Shown here in pieces: positions 25,083 to 32,814 of a stretch of 64,000 nt of DNA. The notes beneath the pieces are model-generated. The model was not told the origin of the DNA, made no database searches, and was given only the letters and a program-made list of their open reading frames with translations. The position numbers and the translations under genes are program-made. Each line of letters starts with the position of its first letter. Positions within the stretch are counted from its first letter, which is position 1. The DNA is from Hyphomonas sp. (GTDB taxonomy: Bacteria > Pseudomonadota > Alphaproteobacteria > Caulobacterales > Hyphomonadaceae): the NCBI RefSeq assembly GCF_018402285.1, contig NZ_JAGYJH010000003.1, forward strand, positions 682,001 to 746,000. Direction: 5' to 3'.

Positions 25083-26664
25083 GGGCGTGAGGTCCCGCCT
25101 GCATGCCGAGATCAAAACTGAGCTGGGCGGGTTCGCAAACGCCGCGAGCCTTCGTCTTGCCCGCCGGAGGCTGGCCACGAAAGGGTATTCCGGCGCGGCG
25201 GCTTCCATGGCGGGTCTGGATCTGATCGGCATGTCTGGGGTGATCGGCCTGCTTGCGCAGCGCGAAAATGCGGCTGCGCGCCTCTTCGGCCGCCGCCATG
25301 TGATCAACAATCCGCATTGGATAGGTCTGGCCAAGCACAATGCCGGCCCGCGCGCGGACGGCCGAAGGCGCCTCCCAGGGGGCGTGCAACCATTCGTCCG
25401 GAAGGCCGGCAAGTTCGGGCACCCAGCGCCGGATGAAAGCCCCGGCAGGATCCTGGTCCCGTGACTGCTTCACCGGATTGTATATGCGCGGCGTGTTGAT
25501 GCCTGTGGTGGCCGACTGCATCTGGGCCTGGGGATAGTGGATGCCGGGCTCAAAGTCGGTGAACAGCGCTGCCAGATGCTGGGCGGGCCGTTTCCAGTCC
25601 ATCCAGAGATGATGGGCCGCGAACGCCATTGTCATGGCGCGCATGCGGAAGTTGAGCCAGCCCGTCGCCCTGAGCGAGCGCATGCAGGCGTCGAGAAAAG
25701 GGAAACCCGTGCGCCCCTCGATCCAGGCGGCCAGACGCGGGTCTCCTGCCTCGGGTTCCGGACGAAGCCCGTCATAGGCCGGGTGGAGGTTGCGCGATTC
25801 AATCGAGGTCTGGTCTTCGAGTTTCTGCATGAAATGACAATGCCAATGCAGACGGGAGATAAAGCTTCCGATTGACGCGGCAAATTCGGTATCCCCGGCC
25901 TGGGAATGGGTGATCTGGGCACGCGAAGCGGCTTGCCAGGCTTCCCGCATCGACACCGTCCCGAAGGCAAGGTGAGGCGACAGGCGGGAGCAGGCGTCTG
26001 CCCCTGTGAGCGGGCTGGACATGGCGCGCTGATAAGACCGGCCGCGGCGCTCGAGGAAGCTGCGCAGGTTCTCTACGCCTGCAGCGCGGCCGCCCTTCTG
26101 CCGCCCGGGGCAATCATCGGGCCCAAGGCGGACGTCTTCAGGCAGGGGAAAGGGCTCACTTTCTGCGCCGGCAGAGCGCAGGACTTCCGGTGCGATCATG
26201 CGCGGGCGGCGCATGAAAGCTTCCCACCTGGCGGCCCAGCCGTCCCGCGTCGGGGCGGCGCGCCGGACACCGTTCTGGGGCTGCTCGCGCAGGGAGATAC
26301 CCGCATTGCGGGCCCAGCGGCGAACCGCGCGGTCCCGGTCAAAGGTCCATTGGACCCCTGTCTCTTCATGGGCGTGGATCGCCTCGATCCCGTATGTCCG
26401 ATGGATCGCAGACAATATGTCGATTGCCTCGCCGCACCGGACGGTAAGGGCGGCGCCACGGGTTTCGAGCGCCCAATTCAATTCCTCCAGAGACTCGCGG
26501 ACAAAGTCGAATTGTCTGCGCGAGTGTTCCGGAAGCGCCCAGTAGCCCGGCTCGAAAATGTACAAGGGAATGAGGGGCGCGCCGCTCGCTGCGGCCGCCA
26601 TGAGGGCTGCGTTATCGTGAACACGCAGATCCCGCTTGAACCAGATGACATGAACACCAGACAT
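25072..26664 (-). CDS. Cryptochrome/photolyase family protein
   Basis: A 530-residue flavoprotein of the DNA photolyase/cryptochrome superfamily. The N-terminal Rossmann-like domain starts [17 protein letters not shown]. The C-terminal FAD domain contains [38 protein letters not shown] and the [19 protein letters not shown] segment that binds FAD and sits by the damaged base pair. It may repair UV-made pyrimidine dimers with blue light, though several subgroups act as photoreceptors. The subgroup paired with DUF2256 is not fully characterised. The last about 60 residues are basic and less ordered. The start at 26662-26664 directly follows a LexA-type box, so SOS control is expected. Confidence 0.88.
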   Translation of the reverse strand: MSGVHVIWFKRDLRVHDNAALMAAAASGAPLIPLYIFEPGYWALPEHSRRQFDFVRESLEELNWALETRGAALTVRCGEAIDILSAIHRTYGIEAIHAHEETGVQWTFDRDRAVRRWARNAGISLREQPQNGVRRAAPTRDGWAARWEAFMRRPRMIAPEVLRSAGAESEPFPLPEDVRLGPDDCPGRQKGGRAAGVENLRSFLERRGRSYQRAMSSPLTGADACSRLSPHLAFGTVSMREAWQAASRAQITHSQAGDTEFAASIGSFISRLHWHCHFMQKLEDQTSIESRNLHPAYDGLRPEPEAGDPRLAAWIEGRTGFPFLDACMRSLRATGWLNFRMRAMTMAFAAHHLWMDWKRPAQHLAALFTDFEPGIHYPQAQMQSATTGINTPRIYNPVKQSRDQDPAGAFIRRWVPELAGLPDEWLHAPWEAPSAVRARAGIVLGQTYPMRIVDHMAAAEEARSRIFALRKQADHPRHADQIQTRHGSRRAGIPFRGQPPAGKTKARGVCEPAQLSFDLGMQAGPHAHAS

Positions 26665-26665
26665 G

Positions 26666-26680
26666 GAACAAATATAGAAC
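26666..26680 (-). promoter_or_regulatory. LexA box (GTTC-N7-GTTC) at the photolyase start
   Basis: On the plus strand GAAC (26666-26669) and GAAC (26677-26680) are separated by exactly seven bases. On the coding (minus) strand this reads GTTCTATATTTGTTC, ending one base before the photolyase ATG. The alphaproteobacterial LexA repressor binds exactly such a direct repeat (family knowledge). The site would block transcription or initiation of the photolyase-DUF2256 operon until DNA damage. Confidence 0.75.
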
Positions 26681-26998
26681 AAATAGCAGAAGGCAGCAAG
26701 GGCGGTCCTGTCCGAAGGGCGCCTGGCCATACAGCGGGGCCGGCAAAAGGAGTGCCCGGCGGGGCTCAGCTGCCCCGCCGGCCCGGGAAGCCTGGCAGAA
26801 GCGGCCATGCCCTGTCAGGCGAGTGTTTTCGCGTATGGCCCGAGTTATTTCGGAACCGAAACATTCAGGCTGCGGTCCGGCCCCTGGCCGGGTGCAAGTG
26901 AGGCGCGGATGCTCTGACGCCGCGTGAACGCTTGGCGAGTCCAAAGGTCAGGAATAGGGTACCCCCTCAGACACATGTTTGCCCAAGGGAGCACCGCC
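26681..26998. other. Intergenic region with no gene seen
   Basis: This stretch of about 320 bp divides the divergent photolyase and acyl-CoA dehydrogenase genes. It is GC-rich. I find no supported coding frame, RNA gene or strong promoter. An AAGGGAG ribosome site for the dehydrogenase lies at about 26984-26990. Confidence 0.5.
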
Positions 26999-28213
26999 AT
27001 GGCTTATGACAATGCTGAGCAACTGGAAGGGTTTCGCCTGGAAGCGCGCAAATGGCTTGAAGCCAACTGCCCGCCGTCCATGCGCACGCCCATGGTCGAT
27101 GACGAGGTCGTCTGGGGCGGGCGCAATGCAACATTCAAGAACCCTGATTCGAAAGTCTGGCTCGACCGCATGGGCGAGAAAGGCTGGACGGCGCCGGAAT
27201 GGCCCAAAGAGTATGGCGGCGGTGGCCTCTCCCGCTCAGAAGCGCGGGTGCTCGAGCAGGAGATGCGCCGCATCAAGGCCCGTCCGCCGCTCTTCTCCTT
27301 CGGCCTCTGGATGTTCGGCCCGGCCTTGCTCGAGTTTGGCAATCATGAGCAGAAGCTGCGCTTCATTCCCGATATCGTGAAAGGCAAGACCCGCTGGTGC
27401 CAGGGCTATTCTGAGCCGGGCGCAGGATCTGACCTTGCCGGCCTTCAGACGCGCTGCGAGGACAAAGGCGACCACTATCTGATCAACGGCCAGAAGGTGT
27501 GGACCTCCTACGCTGACAAGGCCGACTGGATCTTTTGCCTGGTGCGCACCGATACCAGCACAAAGCATGAGGGTATCAGCTTCATCCTGTTCGATATGAA
27601 GAGCCCTGGCGTCGAAGCGCGTCCGATCCAGCTGATCTCTGGCGAAAGCCCGTTCTGCGAGACCTTCTTCACGGACGTGAAAGTGCCCAAAGACCAGCTG
27701 GTCGGCCGGCTGAACGGTGGCTGGGACATCGCCAAACGCCTGCTGCAGTTCGAGCGCTCCTCAATTTCGGCGGGCGGGTTTGGTGGCACGGGTGGCTCGG
27801 GCATCCTCGGGCCGGATGACTACGCGAAACATCATGTGGGCACCGACGAGACGGGGCGCGTTGCCGATGGTGACCTGCGCGGCCGGATTGCCGACCACAA
27901 GATGTATGTCAAAGCCTTCTCCCTGACGGTCCAGCGCCAGACCGAACAGGCCAAGGCAGGGCAGGCGGTCGGGCACACGGCGTCGATCCTGAAATATGCC
28001 GCAGCCAAGATGAACCAGGACCGTCATGAACTCCTGATCGAGGCGCTGGGTACCGAGGGGCTTGGCTGGTCGGGCGAGGGCTTCGACAAGGGCGCCCTGA
28101 AGGCAACACGCCAATGGCTGCGGTCCAAAGGCAACTCTATCGAGGGCGGAACCTCTGAGATCAATCTCAATGTTATCGCCAAGCGCGTGCTCGGTCTTAA
28201 AGAACATCAGTAG
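26999..28213 (+). CDS. Acyl-CoA dehydrogenase, larger subunit type
   Basis: A 404-residue FAD-dependent acyl-CoA dehydrogenase that introduces a trans-2 double bond into an acyl-CoA and passes electrons to ETF. Present are QGYSEPGAGSDLAGLQTRCEDKGD (the flavin-contact YSEP region), KVWTSYADKADWIFCLVRTD and the C-terminal LRSKGNSIEGGTSEINLNVIAKRVLG. The C-terminal motif reads IEGGTSEI instead of the YEGT of mitochondrial-type enzymes, so the usual Glu base in this place is missing and catalysis may use another Glu. A second dehydrogenase gene follows 60 bp downstream; together they look like the alpha/beta pair of heterotetrameric steroid- or side-chain-active enzymes. The start at 26999 has AAGGGAG eight bases before it. 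Confidence 0.9.
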   Translation: MAYDNAEQLEGFRLEARKWLEANCPPSMRTPMVDDEVVWGGRNATFKNPDSKVWLDRMGEKGWTAPEWPKEYGGGGLSRSEARVLEQEMRRIKARPPLFSFGLWMFGPALLEFGNHEQKLRFIPDIVKGKTRWCQGYSEPGAGSDLAGLQTRCEDKGDHYLINGQKVWTSYADKADWIFCLVRTDTSTKHEGISFILFDMKSPGVEARPIQLISGESPFCETFFTDVKVPKDQLVGRLNGGWDIAKRLLQFERSSISAGGFGGTGGSGILGPDDYAKHHVGTDETGRVADGDLRGRIADHKMYVKAFSLTVQRQTEQAKAGQAVGHTASILKYAAAKMNQDRHELLIEALGTEGLGWSGEGFDKGALKATRQWLRSKGNSIEGGTSEINLNVIAKRVLGLKEHQ

Positions 28214-28273
28214 GCGGCTTTCCTGCCGCCAGCCATATCGAACATACGACCAGGAATTAAAGGTGTCAGAGTA

Positions 28274-29410
28274 ATGAGCTTTGTACTGACTGAAGATCAG
28301 GAAATGCTGCGGGAAACCGCGACCGCGTTTGCGCGCGATGAATTGTCCGTCAACCATTTGCGCGCCCTTCGTGATGCAGGTGCCAATGGCAAGGACCCCA
28401 GGACGCGCCAGAAGCTCGCAGAGCTTGGCTTTTTCGGCGTCATCATTCCCGATGAACCAGGCGCCGAGACATTCGGGCTGACCGGGCTGGGACAAATCCT
28501 TGAGGCGCAGGGGCGCACGCTCGCGGCAACGCCGCTGCTGCAGACGGCGCTCATCGCAGCCACGGCGCTGCAACTTGGCGGCAGTCCCGCGCAGCAGGCA
28601 GAGTGGCTTTCGAAGATCGCGGGCGGCGAGACGACATTCGCCCTGGCGCTCGACGAGTCAGCGCACTTTGCGCCCTATAGTGTCGCGACAGAAGCCGAGC
28701 GCAACGGTCAGGGCTATACGCTCAACGGTCTCAAGAAATATGTGCCCGATGCCCATCACGCAGACATGCTGATCGTCGTTGCGCGCACCTTTGGTGAAAG
28801 CGGCGACCGGCACGGGCTCAGCCTGTTTCTGGTTCCCCGGGACGCTAAGGGGGTCACGATTGCCGAGTTGAAGACCGTGGACAGTCACGGCGCGGCGCAT
28901 GTGACGCTGGAGAACGTGATGGTGCCCGAAGACGCCCTTGTCGGCCCGGCTGACCAGGGTGCAGACATCCTTGATCCTGTTCTGGACCGGGCCGCCATCG
29001 GCCTGGCTGCCGAGATGCTCGGCTCTGCCCAGGCCGCGTTCGACATAACGCTGGAATATCTCAACAACCGCAAACAGTTCGGCCAGCTGATCGGCTCTTT
29101 TCAGGCCATGCAGCACCGCGCGGCCAAGATGTTCATCGATCTGGAGATGACCCGCTCCTGTGTCGGGGCGGCGCTTGCGGCGGCCGATGCCGGCAAATCT
29201 GATGTCGCAGAACTCGCGAGCCTTGCAAAGGCCAGGGCGGGTGAACTCGTCCACCTCGTCTCCAATGAGTGCGTGCAGATGCATGGCGGGATCGGCATGA
29301 CCGATGCAGCAGACCCTGGCTTCTACATGAAGCGGGCGCGGGTTCAGGAAGCACTTTACGGGTCTGCCAGCTGGCACCGTGACCGGTATGCGCGCCTCAA
29401 CGGCTTCTGA
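28274..29410 (+). CDS. Acyl-CoA dehydrogenase, partner subunit type
   Basis: A 378-residue member of the same superfamily. Visible features are FVLTEDQEMLRETATAFARDELS at the start, LDRAAIGLAAEMLGSAQAAFDITLEYLNNRKQFGQLIGSFQAMQHR (the FAD/dimer helix) and the ending VQMHGGIGMTDAADPGFYMKRARVQEALYG. It lacks the substrate-loop glutamate pattern found in stand-alone enzymes, as do the non-catalytic or half-site partner subunits of heteromeric dehydrogenases. It lies 60 bp behind the first dehydrogenase with no terminator in between, and is followed by a strong bidirectional terminator. Substrate: probably branched, aromatic-side-chain or sterol-derived acyl-CoA; this is inference. Confidence 0.88.
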   Translation: MSFVLTEDQEMLRETATAFARDELSVNHLRALRDAGANGKDPRTRQKLAELGFFGVIIPDEPGAETFGLTGLGQILEAQGRTLAATPLLQTALIAATALQLGGSPAQQAEWLSKIAGGETTFALALDESAHFAPYSVATEAERNGQGYTLNGLKKYVPDAHHADMLIVVARTFGESGDRHGLSLFLVPRDAKGVTIAELKTVDSHGAAHVTLENVMVPEDALVGPADQGADILDPVLDRAAIGLAAEMLGSAQAAFDITLEYLNNRKQFGQLIGSFQAMQHRAAKMFIDLEMTRSCVGAALAAADAGKSDVAELASLAKARAGELVHLVSNECVQMHGGIGMTDAADPGFYMKRARVQEALYGSASWHRDRYARLNGF

Positions 29411-29430
29411 CCGGAACACGCAGAAACAAA

Positions 29431-29465
29431 AAAGCCGCCGCTCTGAAAACCGGAGCGGCGGCTTT
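29431..29465. terminator. Bidirectional intrinsic terminator
   Basis: A perfect 13-bp stem, AAAGCCGCCGCTC (29431-29443) with GAGCGGCGGCTTT (29453-29465), and a 9-nt loop lie between convergent genes. On the minus strand it is followed by a rich T-run, and on the plus strand by TTTGTTCT. It can end both the acyl-CoA dehydrogenase operon and the DUF2853 gene. Confidence 0.85.
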
Positions 29466-29484
29466 GTTCTGGTTGCAAGCCGTG

Positions 29485-29859
29485 TCAGGCTTTCTTGAGC
29501 GATGCGGCTTTTTTCAGTTCTTTGGCGATAAGATAGTACAGCACCGGGCGATGCTTGGCACGCACGCTGCGGCCATATTTCTCGACCGCGGCCTTGATGG
29601 CTGCATCTGCCTTTGCTTCATCTGCCACGCCAAGGCGTTTGCCGATGAAATTCGTCCTTACACGTGCAAGCTCGTCTTTGTCGGATGCGGCGACGGTTGC
29701 AGAGTCGGCCTTGTAGATCGAGGGACCTGAAGCTTTGACGCAGGCATCAAGCAGGGCAAGGTCCGGGCGGGCCTCGCCGACCTTGTCCTTCAGGTCTGCA
29801 ATATATTTCTCAACGAGCACTTCTTTGGCGCTGGGCGCCTTGGTGGTGGCTTTAGCCAT
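29485..29859 (-). CDS. DUF2853-family protein
   Basis: A 124-residue soluble, alpha-helical protein. After a lysine-rich start (MAKATTKAPSAKEVLVEKYIADLKDKV) it contains a helix pair and RTNFIGKRLGVADEAKADAAIKAAVEKYG, followed by HRPVLYYLIAKELKKA. This pattern matches the DUF2853 family, which is found across alphaproteobacteria and has no known function. The start ATG at 29857-29859 is preceded by a GGAAGGAAAT ribosome site; a longer frame up to 29937 is not supported. It ends at a strong bidirectional terminator. Confidence 0.85.
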   Translation of the reverse strand: MAKATTKAPSAKEVLVEKYIADLKDKVGEARPDLALLDACVKASGPSIYKADSATVAASDKDELARVRTNFIGKRLGVADEAKADAAIKAAVEKYGRSVRAKHRPVLYYLIAKELKKAASLKKA

Positions 29860-29978
29860 TTTGATTTCCTTCCTTGGTCCACTCCGGCACAATAAGGCGA
29901 AGCGGATAATGCACAGGGATAGCGAAGGAGGCCTCATGCCTCAGGGGCATGTAGACCTCGCTTTGCCGGAAGGATCAA

Positions 29979-30007
29979 GCAGAAATGCACAAGACGTGCA
30001 TTTCTGC
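29979..30007. repeat. Perfect 12-bp inverted repeat downstream of the SIMPL-domain gene
   Basis: GCAGAAATGCAC (29979-29990) and GTGCATTTCTGC (29996-30007) pair perfectly with a five-base loop, AAGAC. It lies 22 bases beyond the stop of the minus-strand SIMPL gene. There is no T-run after it, so it could be a terminator without a U-tail, an RNA stem, or a binding site for the divergent DUF2853 promoter. Confidence 0.5.
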
Positions 30008-30028
30008 GGATAGATCAGTATAGGGATA

Positions 30029-30928
30029 TTATTTGTTCAGCGCGTAAATCATGCAAACGCTTGAAGAAATCTGCTGCTTCTTGTCATCCGACGGCAGATT
30101 GAGGGAATCGATCTCTGCCTGCGTGATCGTGACCTGTCTGCCATCAATCATTCCGGCGGCAACCGGCGAAGGTGGCGGAGGCGGTGGTGGCGGCGCCTTC
30201 GCGGCGGGCGCTGAGCGATAATAGTCATAATCGCTGCCAGCCATCGACGACCACTGGCCAAGGCATGGCCCGCTGCCTTCCTGAACAACCATCAGCTTGC
30301 CGAGCGTCGCGCCGCTGGCCGCTGCCGTCGCCCTGGCGCGCGCAGCGCCGTCTTTGACGGCGGCTTCATAAGAGGCAAGGTTCATTTCCGTAGTGCGCTC
30401 AAGGTATGTTGAGAGACCTGACGAGTTTTCAGGGCCGAGGGCCAATGCGCCGGCGCGCGCTGCGCCCGCCTTGGCAACCTGATCCACAACGACACTCAGC
30501 GTAACGCGCGCTTCATAGGCGCGGATCTTGTCGGACCGTTGATTGTCGATTCGATTGCCGTCCTTGTCCCTGTACTGCTCATAGAGCGCCGTCACATTGA
30601 CTGAAGACTGGATGACGGCAGTGTCGCCGGCCGTTTTCTTGATTGTCTCATAAGCAAGGCGCCCGCGCTCCACAGCCAGCTGCATCGCCTTTTTCGAGTC
30701 CTTGTCGGTCTCCAGATAGGTCACCGAGAAGGAGGCGCGATTGGGCGCGACTTCCATATTCGCGCGCCCGAGAACCTCGATGACCGGGCTGCGGGTCCAG
30801 TAGGGCGTGGTGAATGCTTCATTCTGGAAATCTGGAGCGCTCTGGGCGCTTGCAAGCGTGGCCGTGCCAGCGGCGGCGATCGCGAAAAAGGAACAAGCCA
30901 AAGCTCGTATACCGGAAAGGCGTGTCAT
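30029..30928 (-). CDS. SIMPL-domain (DUF541) periplasmic protein
   Basis: A 299-residue secreted protein. A signal peptide (ALACSFFAIAAAGTATLASA) is followed by a SIMPL/DUF541 domain: VIEVLGRANMEVAPNRASFSVTYLETDKDSKKAMQ with the conserved SVTY, a region SVNVTALYEQYRDKDGNRIDNQ, and the repeated helix-strand pattern ending TLGKLMVVQEGSG. A Pro-rich linker (APPPPPPPPS) precedes a short C-terminal piece. Members of the family (YggE, SIMPL) are periplasmic or membrane-linked and appear in oxidative-stress responses. The ATG at 30928 has GGGGA seven bases before it; the ATG at 30940 is an alternative. It is followed, 96 bp further along the strand, by nothing but the inverted repeat at 29979. Confidence 0.82.
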   Translation of the reverse strand: MTRLSGIRALACSFFAIAAAGTATLASAQSAPDFQNEAFTTPYWTRSPVIEVLGRANMEVAPNRASFSVTYLETDKDSKKAMQLAVERGRLAYETIKKTAGDTAVIQSSVNVTALYEQYRDKDGNRIDNQRSDKIRAYEARVTLSVVVDQVAKAGAARAGALALGPENSSGLSTYLERTTEMNLASYEAAVKDGAARARATAAASGATLGKLMVVQEGSGPCLGQWSSMAGSDYDYYRSAPAAKAPPPPPPPPSPVAAGMIDGRQVTITQAEIDSLNLPSDDKKQQISSSVCMIYALNK

Positions 30929-31025
30929 GAACGTCCCCATTAGGTTCTGATGTCGAAACGGCCCGCAGCGTATCTGCGGGCCGTCTAAACTATCCAACTC
31001 TTAATGTGGCCGCACAATGACCAGA

Positions 31026-31511
31026 TCAGCTCTCTTTTTCGTTCGCCTCTGACTGGAGCAGGGTATAGCGCTCGATGCCGATCCGCTCGATCAGGGAGAA
31101 CTGGGTCTCCAGATAATCGACATGCTCTTCCTCATTGTGGAGGATCTTGAAGAACAGGTCGCGGCTTCCGTAATCGCGCACCTGTTCGCAATATTCGATC
31201 GCGTCGCGGAGGAGGGGAATGGCGATATGCTCGAGCTTGAGATCGCATTCCAGGATTTCCTGGACGTTCTCGCCAATATGCAGTTTTCCCAGGTCCTGAA
31301 GGTTGGGCAGCCCGCCGAGGAAGAGGACGCGCTCAATCAGCCAGTCGGCGTGATGCATTTCCTCAATCGACTCGTCATGTTCTTTCTTGGCGAGCCTGGA
31401 GACGCCCCAATCGCGCAGCATGCGCGAATGCAGGAAATACTGGTTGATGGCGGTCAGCTCGTTCTTCAGGGCCTGGTTCAGGAAGTCGATGACCTTCTTG
31501 TCGCCTTTCAT
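31026..31511 (-). CDS. bfr: Bacterioferritin
   Basis: A 161-residue ferritin-like protein that stores iron as a mineral inside a 24-subunit shell. The four-helix bundle shows the ferroxidase residues E18, E51 and H54, and later E94 and E127-region acids. The haem ligand M52 is present (IEEMHHADWLIERVLFLGG), which separates bacterioferritin from plain ferritin. Length and sequence are typical of the family. It lies 200 bp from the bacterioferritin-associated ferredoxin gene on the same strand; that pair mobilises stored iron. The ATG at 31511 is preceded by a GGAG (GGGGAGCTCC region) ribosome site. Confidence 0.95.
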   Translation of the reverse strand: MKGDKKVIDFLNQALKNELTAINQYFLHSRMLRDWGVSRLAKKEHDESIEEMHHADWLIERVLFLGGLPNLQDLGKLHIGENVQEILECDLKLEHIAIPLLRDAIEYCEQVRDYGSRDLFFKILHNEEEHVDYLETQFSLIERIGIERYTLLQSEANEKES

Positions 31512-31713
31512 GGGGAGCTCCGCTGTGTGGCTGGTTAGGTGATTCTACGTGGCCGTATAAGCGAGCGATCTGCTTCAATCAACCAAAAAACCCAATAAAA
31601 ACAATTGCATATGAAAGTGCGACACAGTTGCAGCGACCGACGCAAGCTCGCAGGCGATACCCGCCTGCACCAGTCCTTTGAGTTTAAAGGGAGAAAAGCC
31701 GGGCGGGGGTGGC

Positions 31714-31923
31714 TTACTCAGCGGCCATCAGGGGAAGTGCCGAGACCTGGCAGTCCATTTTTTCTGCAATCATTTCGCCGATCGTGGTCGAGCATTTGCC
31801 ACAATTGATCTTGCAGCCATGATGGGCCTGCACAGCCTTGGGGCTGCGTGCGCCGGCATCAACGGCCTCGCGGACCGACCGGCAGTTGATATGATTGCAG
31901 ACGCAAATGATCATGCGAACCAT
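31714..31923 (-). CDS. bfd: Bacterioferritin-associated ferredoxin (Bfd-like)
   Basis: A small [2Fe-2S] protein, about 69 residues from the ATG at 31923 (MVRMIICVCNHIN). It contains ICVCNHINCRSVREAVDAGA, where CVC pairs with a later CxxC (KINCGKCSTTIGEMI); four cysteines of this type bind the cluster. Bfd proteins donate electrons to bacterioferritin to release Fe2+. The bfr gene lies downstream on the same strand, about 200 bp away. The start is not certain: a longer frame reaches 31953 and a shorter one starts at 31914. A perfect 7-bp inverted repeat, GCAAATG / CATTTGC, at about 31904-31928 overlaps the start region. Confidence 0.88.
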   Translation of the reverse strand: MVRMIICVCNHINCRSVREAVDAGARSPKAVQAHHGCKINCGKCSTTIGEMIAEKMDCQVSALPLMAAE

Positions 31924-31997
31924 TTGCAGCACTTGCGAATGAGTGTCAATCATAGTTTTTTAGGCGCATCCGACTTTCAACGTTCCTGTGCGACAGC

Positions 31998-32225
31998 TCA
32001 AGAGGATGGGGATGGCTCCCAGCCAAAAACATCTTCAATTCCAAGGTCAAAGACCCGGGCAATCCGGAAGGCGCTTTCCAGTGACGGCGAATATTTTCCC
32101 AGCTCTATGGCAATAACTGTCTGCCGGGTAACGCCGATGGCCTCAGCCAGTGCGGCCTGGCTCATTCCGCCATGGGATTCGCGCAGCTCCCGGATACGGT
32201 TGGTGATGGGCGGTGCTTTCGCCAT
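31998..32225 (-). CDS. XRE-family transcriptional regulator
   Basis: A 75-residue one-domain DNA-binding protein. The helix-turn-helix is clear: IRELRESHGGMSQAALAEAIGVTRQTVIAIELGKYSPSLESAFRIARVFD. The recognition helix is RQTVIAIELGKY. Its ATG (32223-32225) lies three bases after the stop of the membrane-protein gene at 32229, so the two form an operon. Two 18-bp direct repeats lie upstream of that operon (32668-32730), the obvious place for autoregulation. Short XRE regulators that share a locus with small membrane proteins are common, but this one has no named family. Confidence 0.85.
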   Translation of the reverse strand: MAKAPPITNRIRELRESHGGMSQAALAEAIGVTRQTVIAIELGKYSPSLESAFRIARVFDLGIEDVFGWEPSPSS

Positions 32226-32228
32226 GGC

Positions 32229-32652
32229 TCAGACGCCCCGGCGATACAGGAAGATCTGGAACACATATTCGGAAATCTGCGACAGCATCAGGCTGAGGAA
32301 GATCAGGTGGAACAGCATGTTCCCGTCCATGCTCACAGAGTAATGCCAGAGCGCGCCGAGGGCCGGCAGGGCCAGCACATAGCCCGACCAGTTACCGGCC
32401 TTGTCCGCGATGATCTTCTCGCGTTCGTCGGCAGGCGCGTTGGCCTCCCGGGCAGCAGATCCGGCAAGAACTGTCATGACAATGACCGAGCTGATCACGA
32501 CCGAGCACAACATAAGCGATGACCAGGCCGATCAGGGGCGGGGCGGTCTGGCCGAGGGCGTTGGAGATGCGGACCACTTTGTCAAAGTAGAAGATGGCGG
32601 CAGCAATGAGGATCGTCGCCAGAGCCCAGGCGGATTTTTCGCGGAATGACAT
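32229..32652 (-). pseudogene. Membrane protein gene split by a frameshift
   Basis: One protein of about 140 residues appears to be encoded in two frames. The first starts at the ATG at 32650-32652 and gives [20 protein letters not shown] and a second hydrophobic segment up to GLVIA (46 residues). The second frame takes over at 32513 with SSVIVMTVLAGSAAREANAPADEREKIIADKAG and ends with a third and fourth membrane helix (LALPALGALWHYSVSMDG, HLIFLSLMLSQISEYVFQIFLYRRG). They join by a +1 shift near 32514, inside one continuous hydrophobic stretch. This could be a real mutation, an assembly error or a programmed shift. No slippery homopolymer is seen. The XRE gene lies three bases downstream. Confidence 0.72.
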
Positions 32653-32667
32653 GGCTTGGTCCTTGCG

Positions 32668-32730
32668 TGTCAAAAATATCTTACATCATCAGGTAGTCCA
32701 AGATCTTTTACATGTCAAACATTTCTTACA
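32668..32730. repeat. Two 18-bp direct repeats, candidate operators
   Basis: TGTCAAAAATATCTTACA at 32668-32685 and TGTCAAACATTTCTTACA at 32713-32730 differ at only two of 18 positions, with starts 45 bp apart. Each has an imperfect internal dyad (TGT..AA / TT..ACA), and a similar TTTTACATGTCAAA lies between them. They sit between the divergent membrane-protein/XRE operon and lysK, and are probably bound by the XRE regulator. Confidence 0.6.
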
Positions 32731-32814
32731 ACACTGGTTCCGCCTCGCTTGACGCCTCAAAGCGCGGCCTCTAGGCCCGGCCAATCCTTCATTTCCACAA
32801 GACTGATGCTTCTG

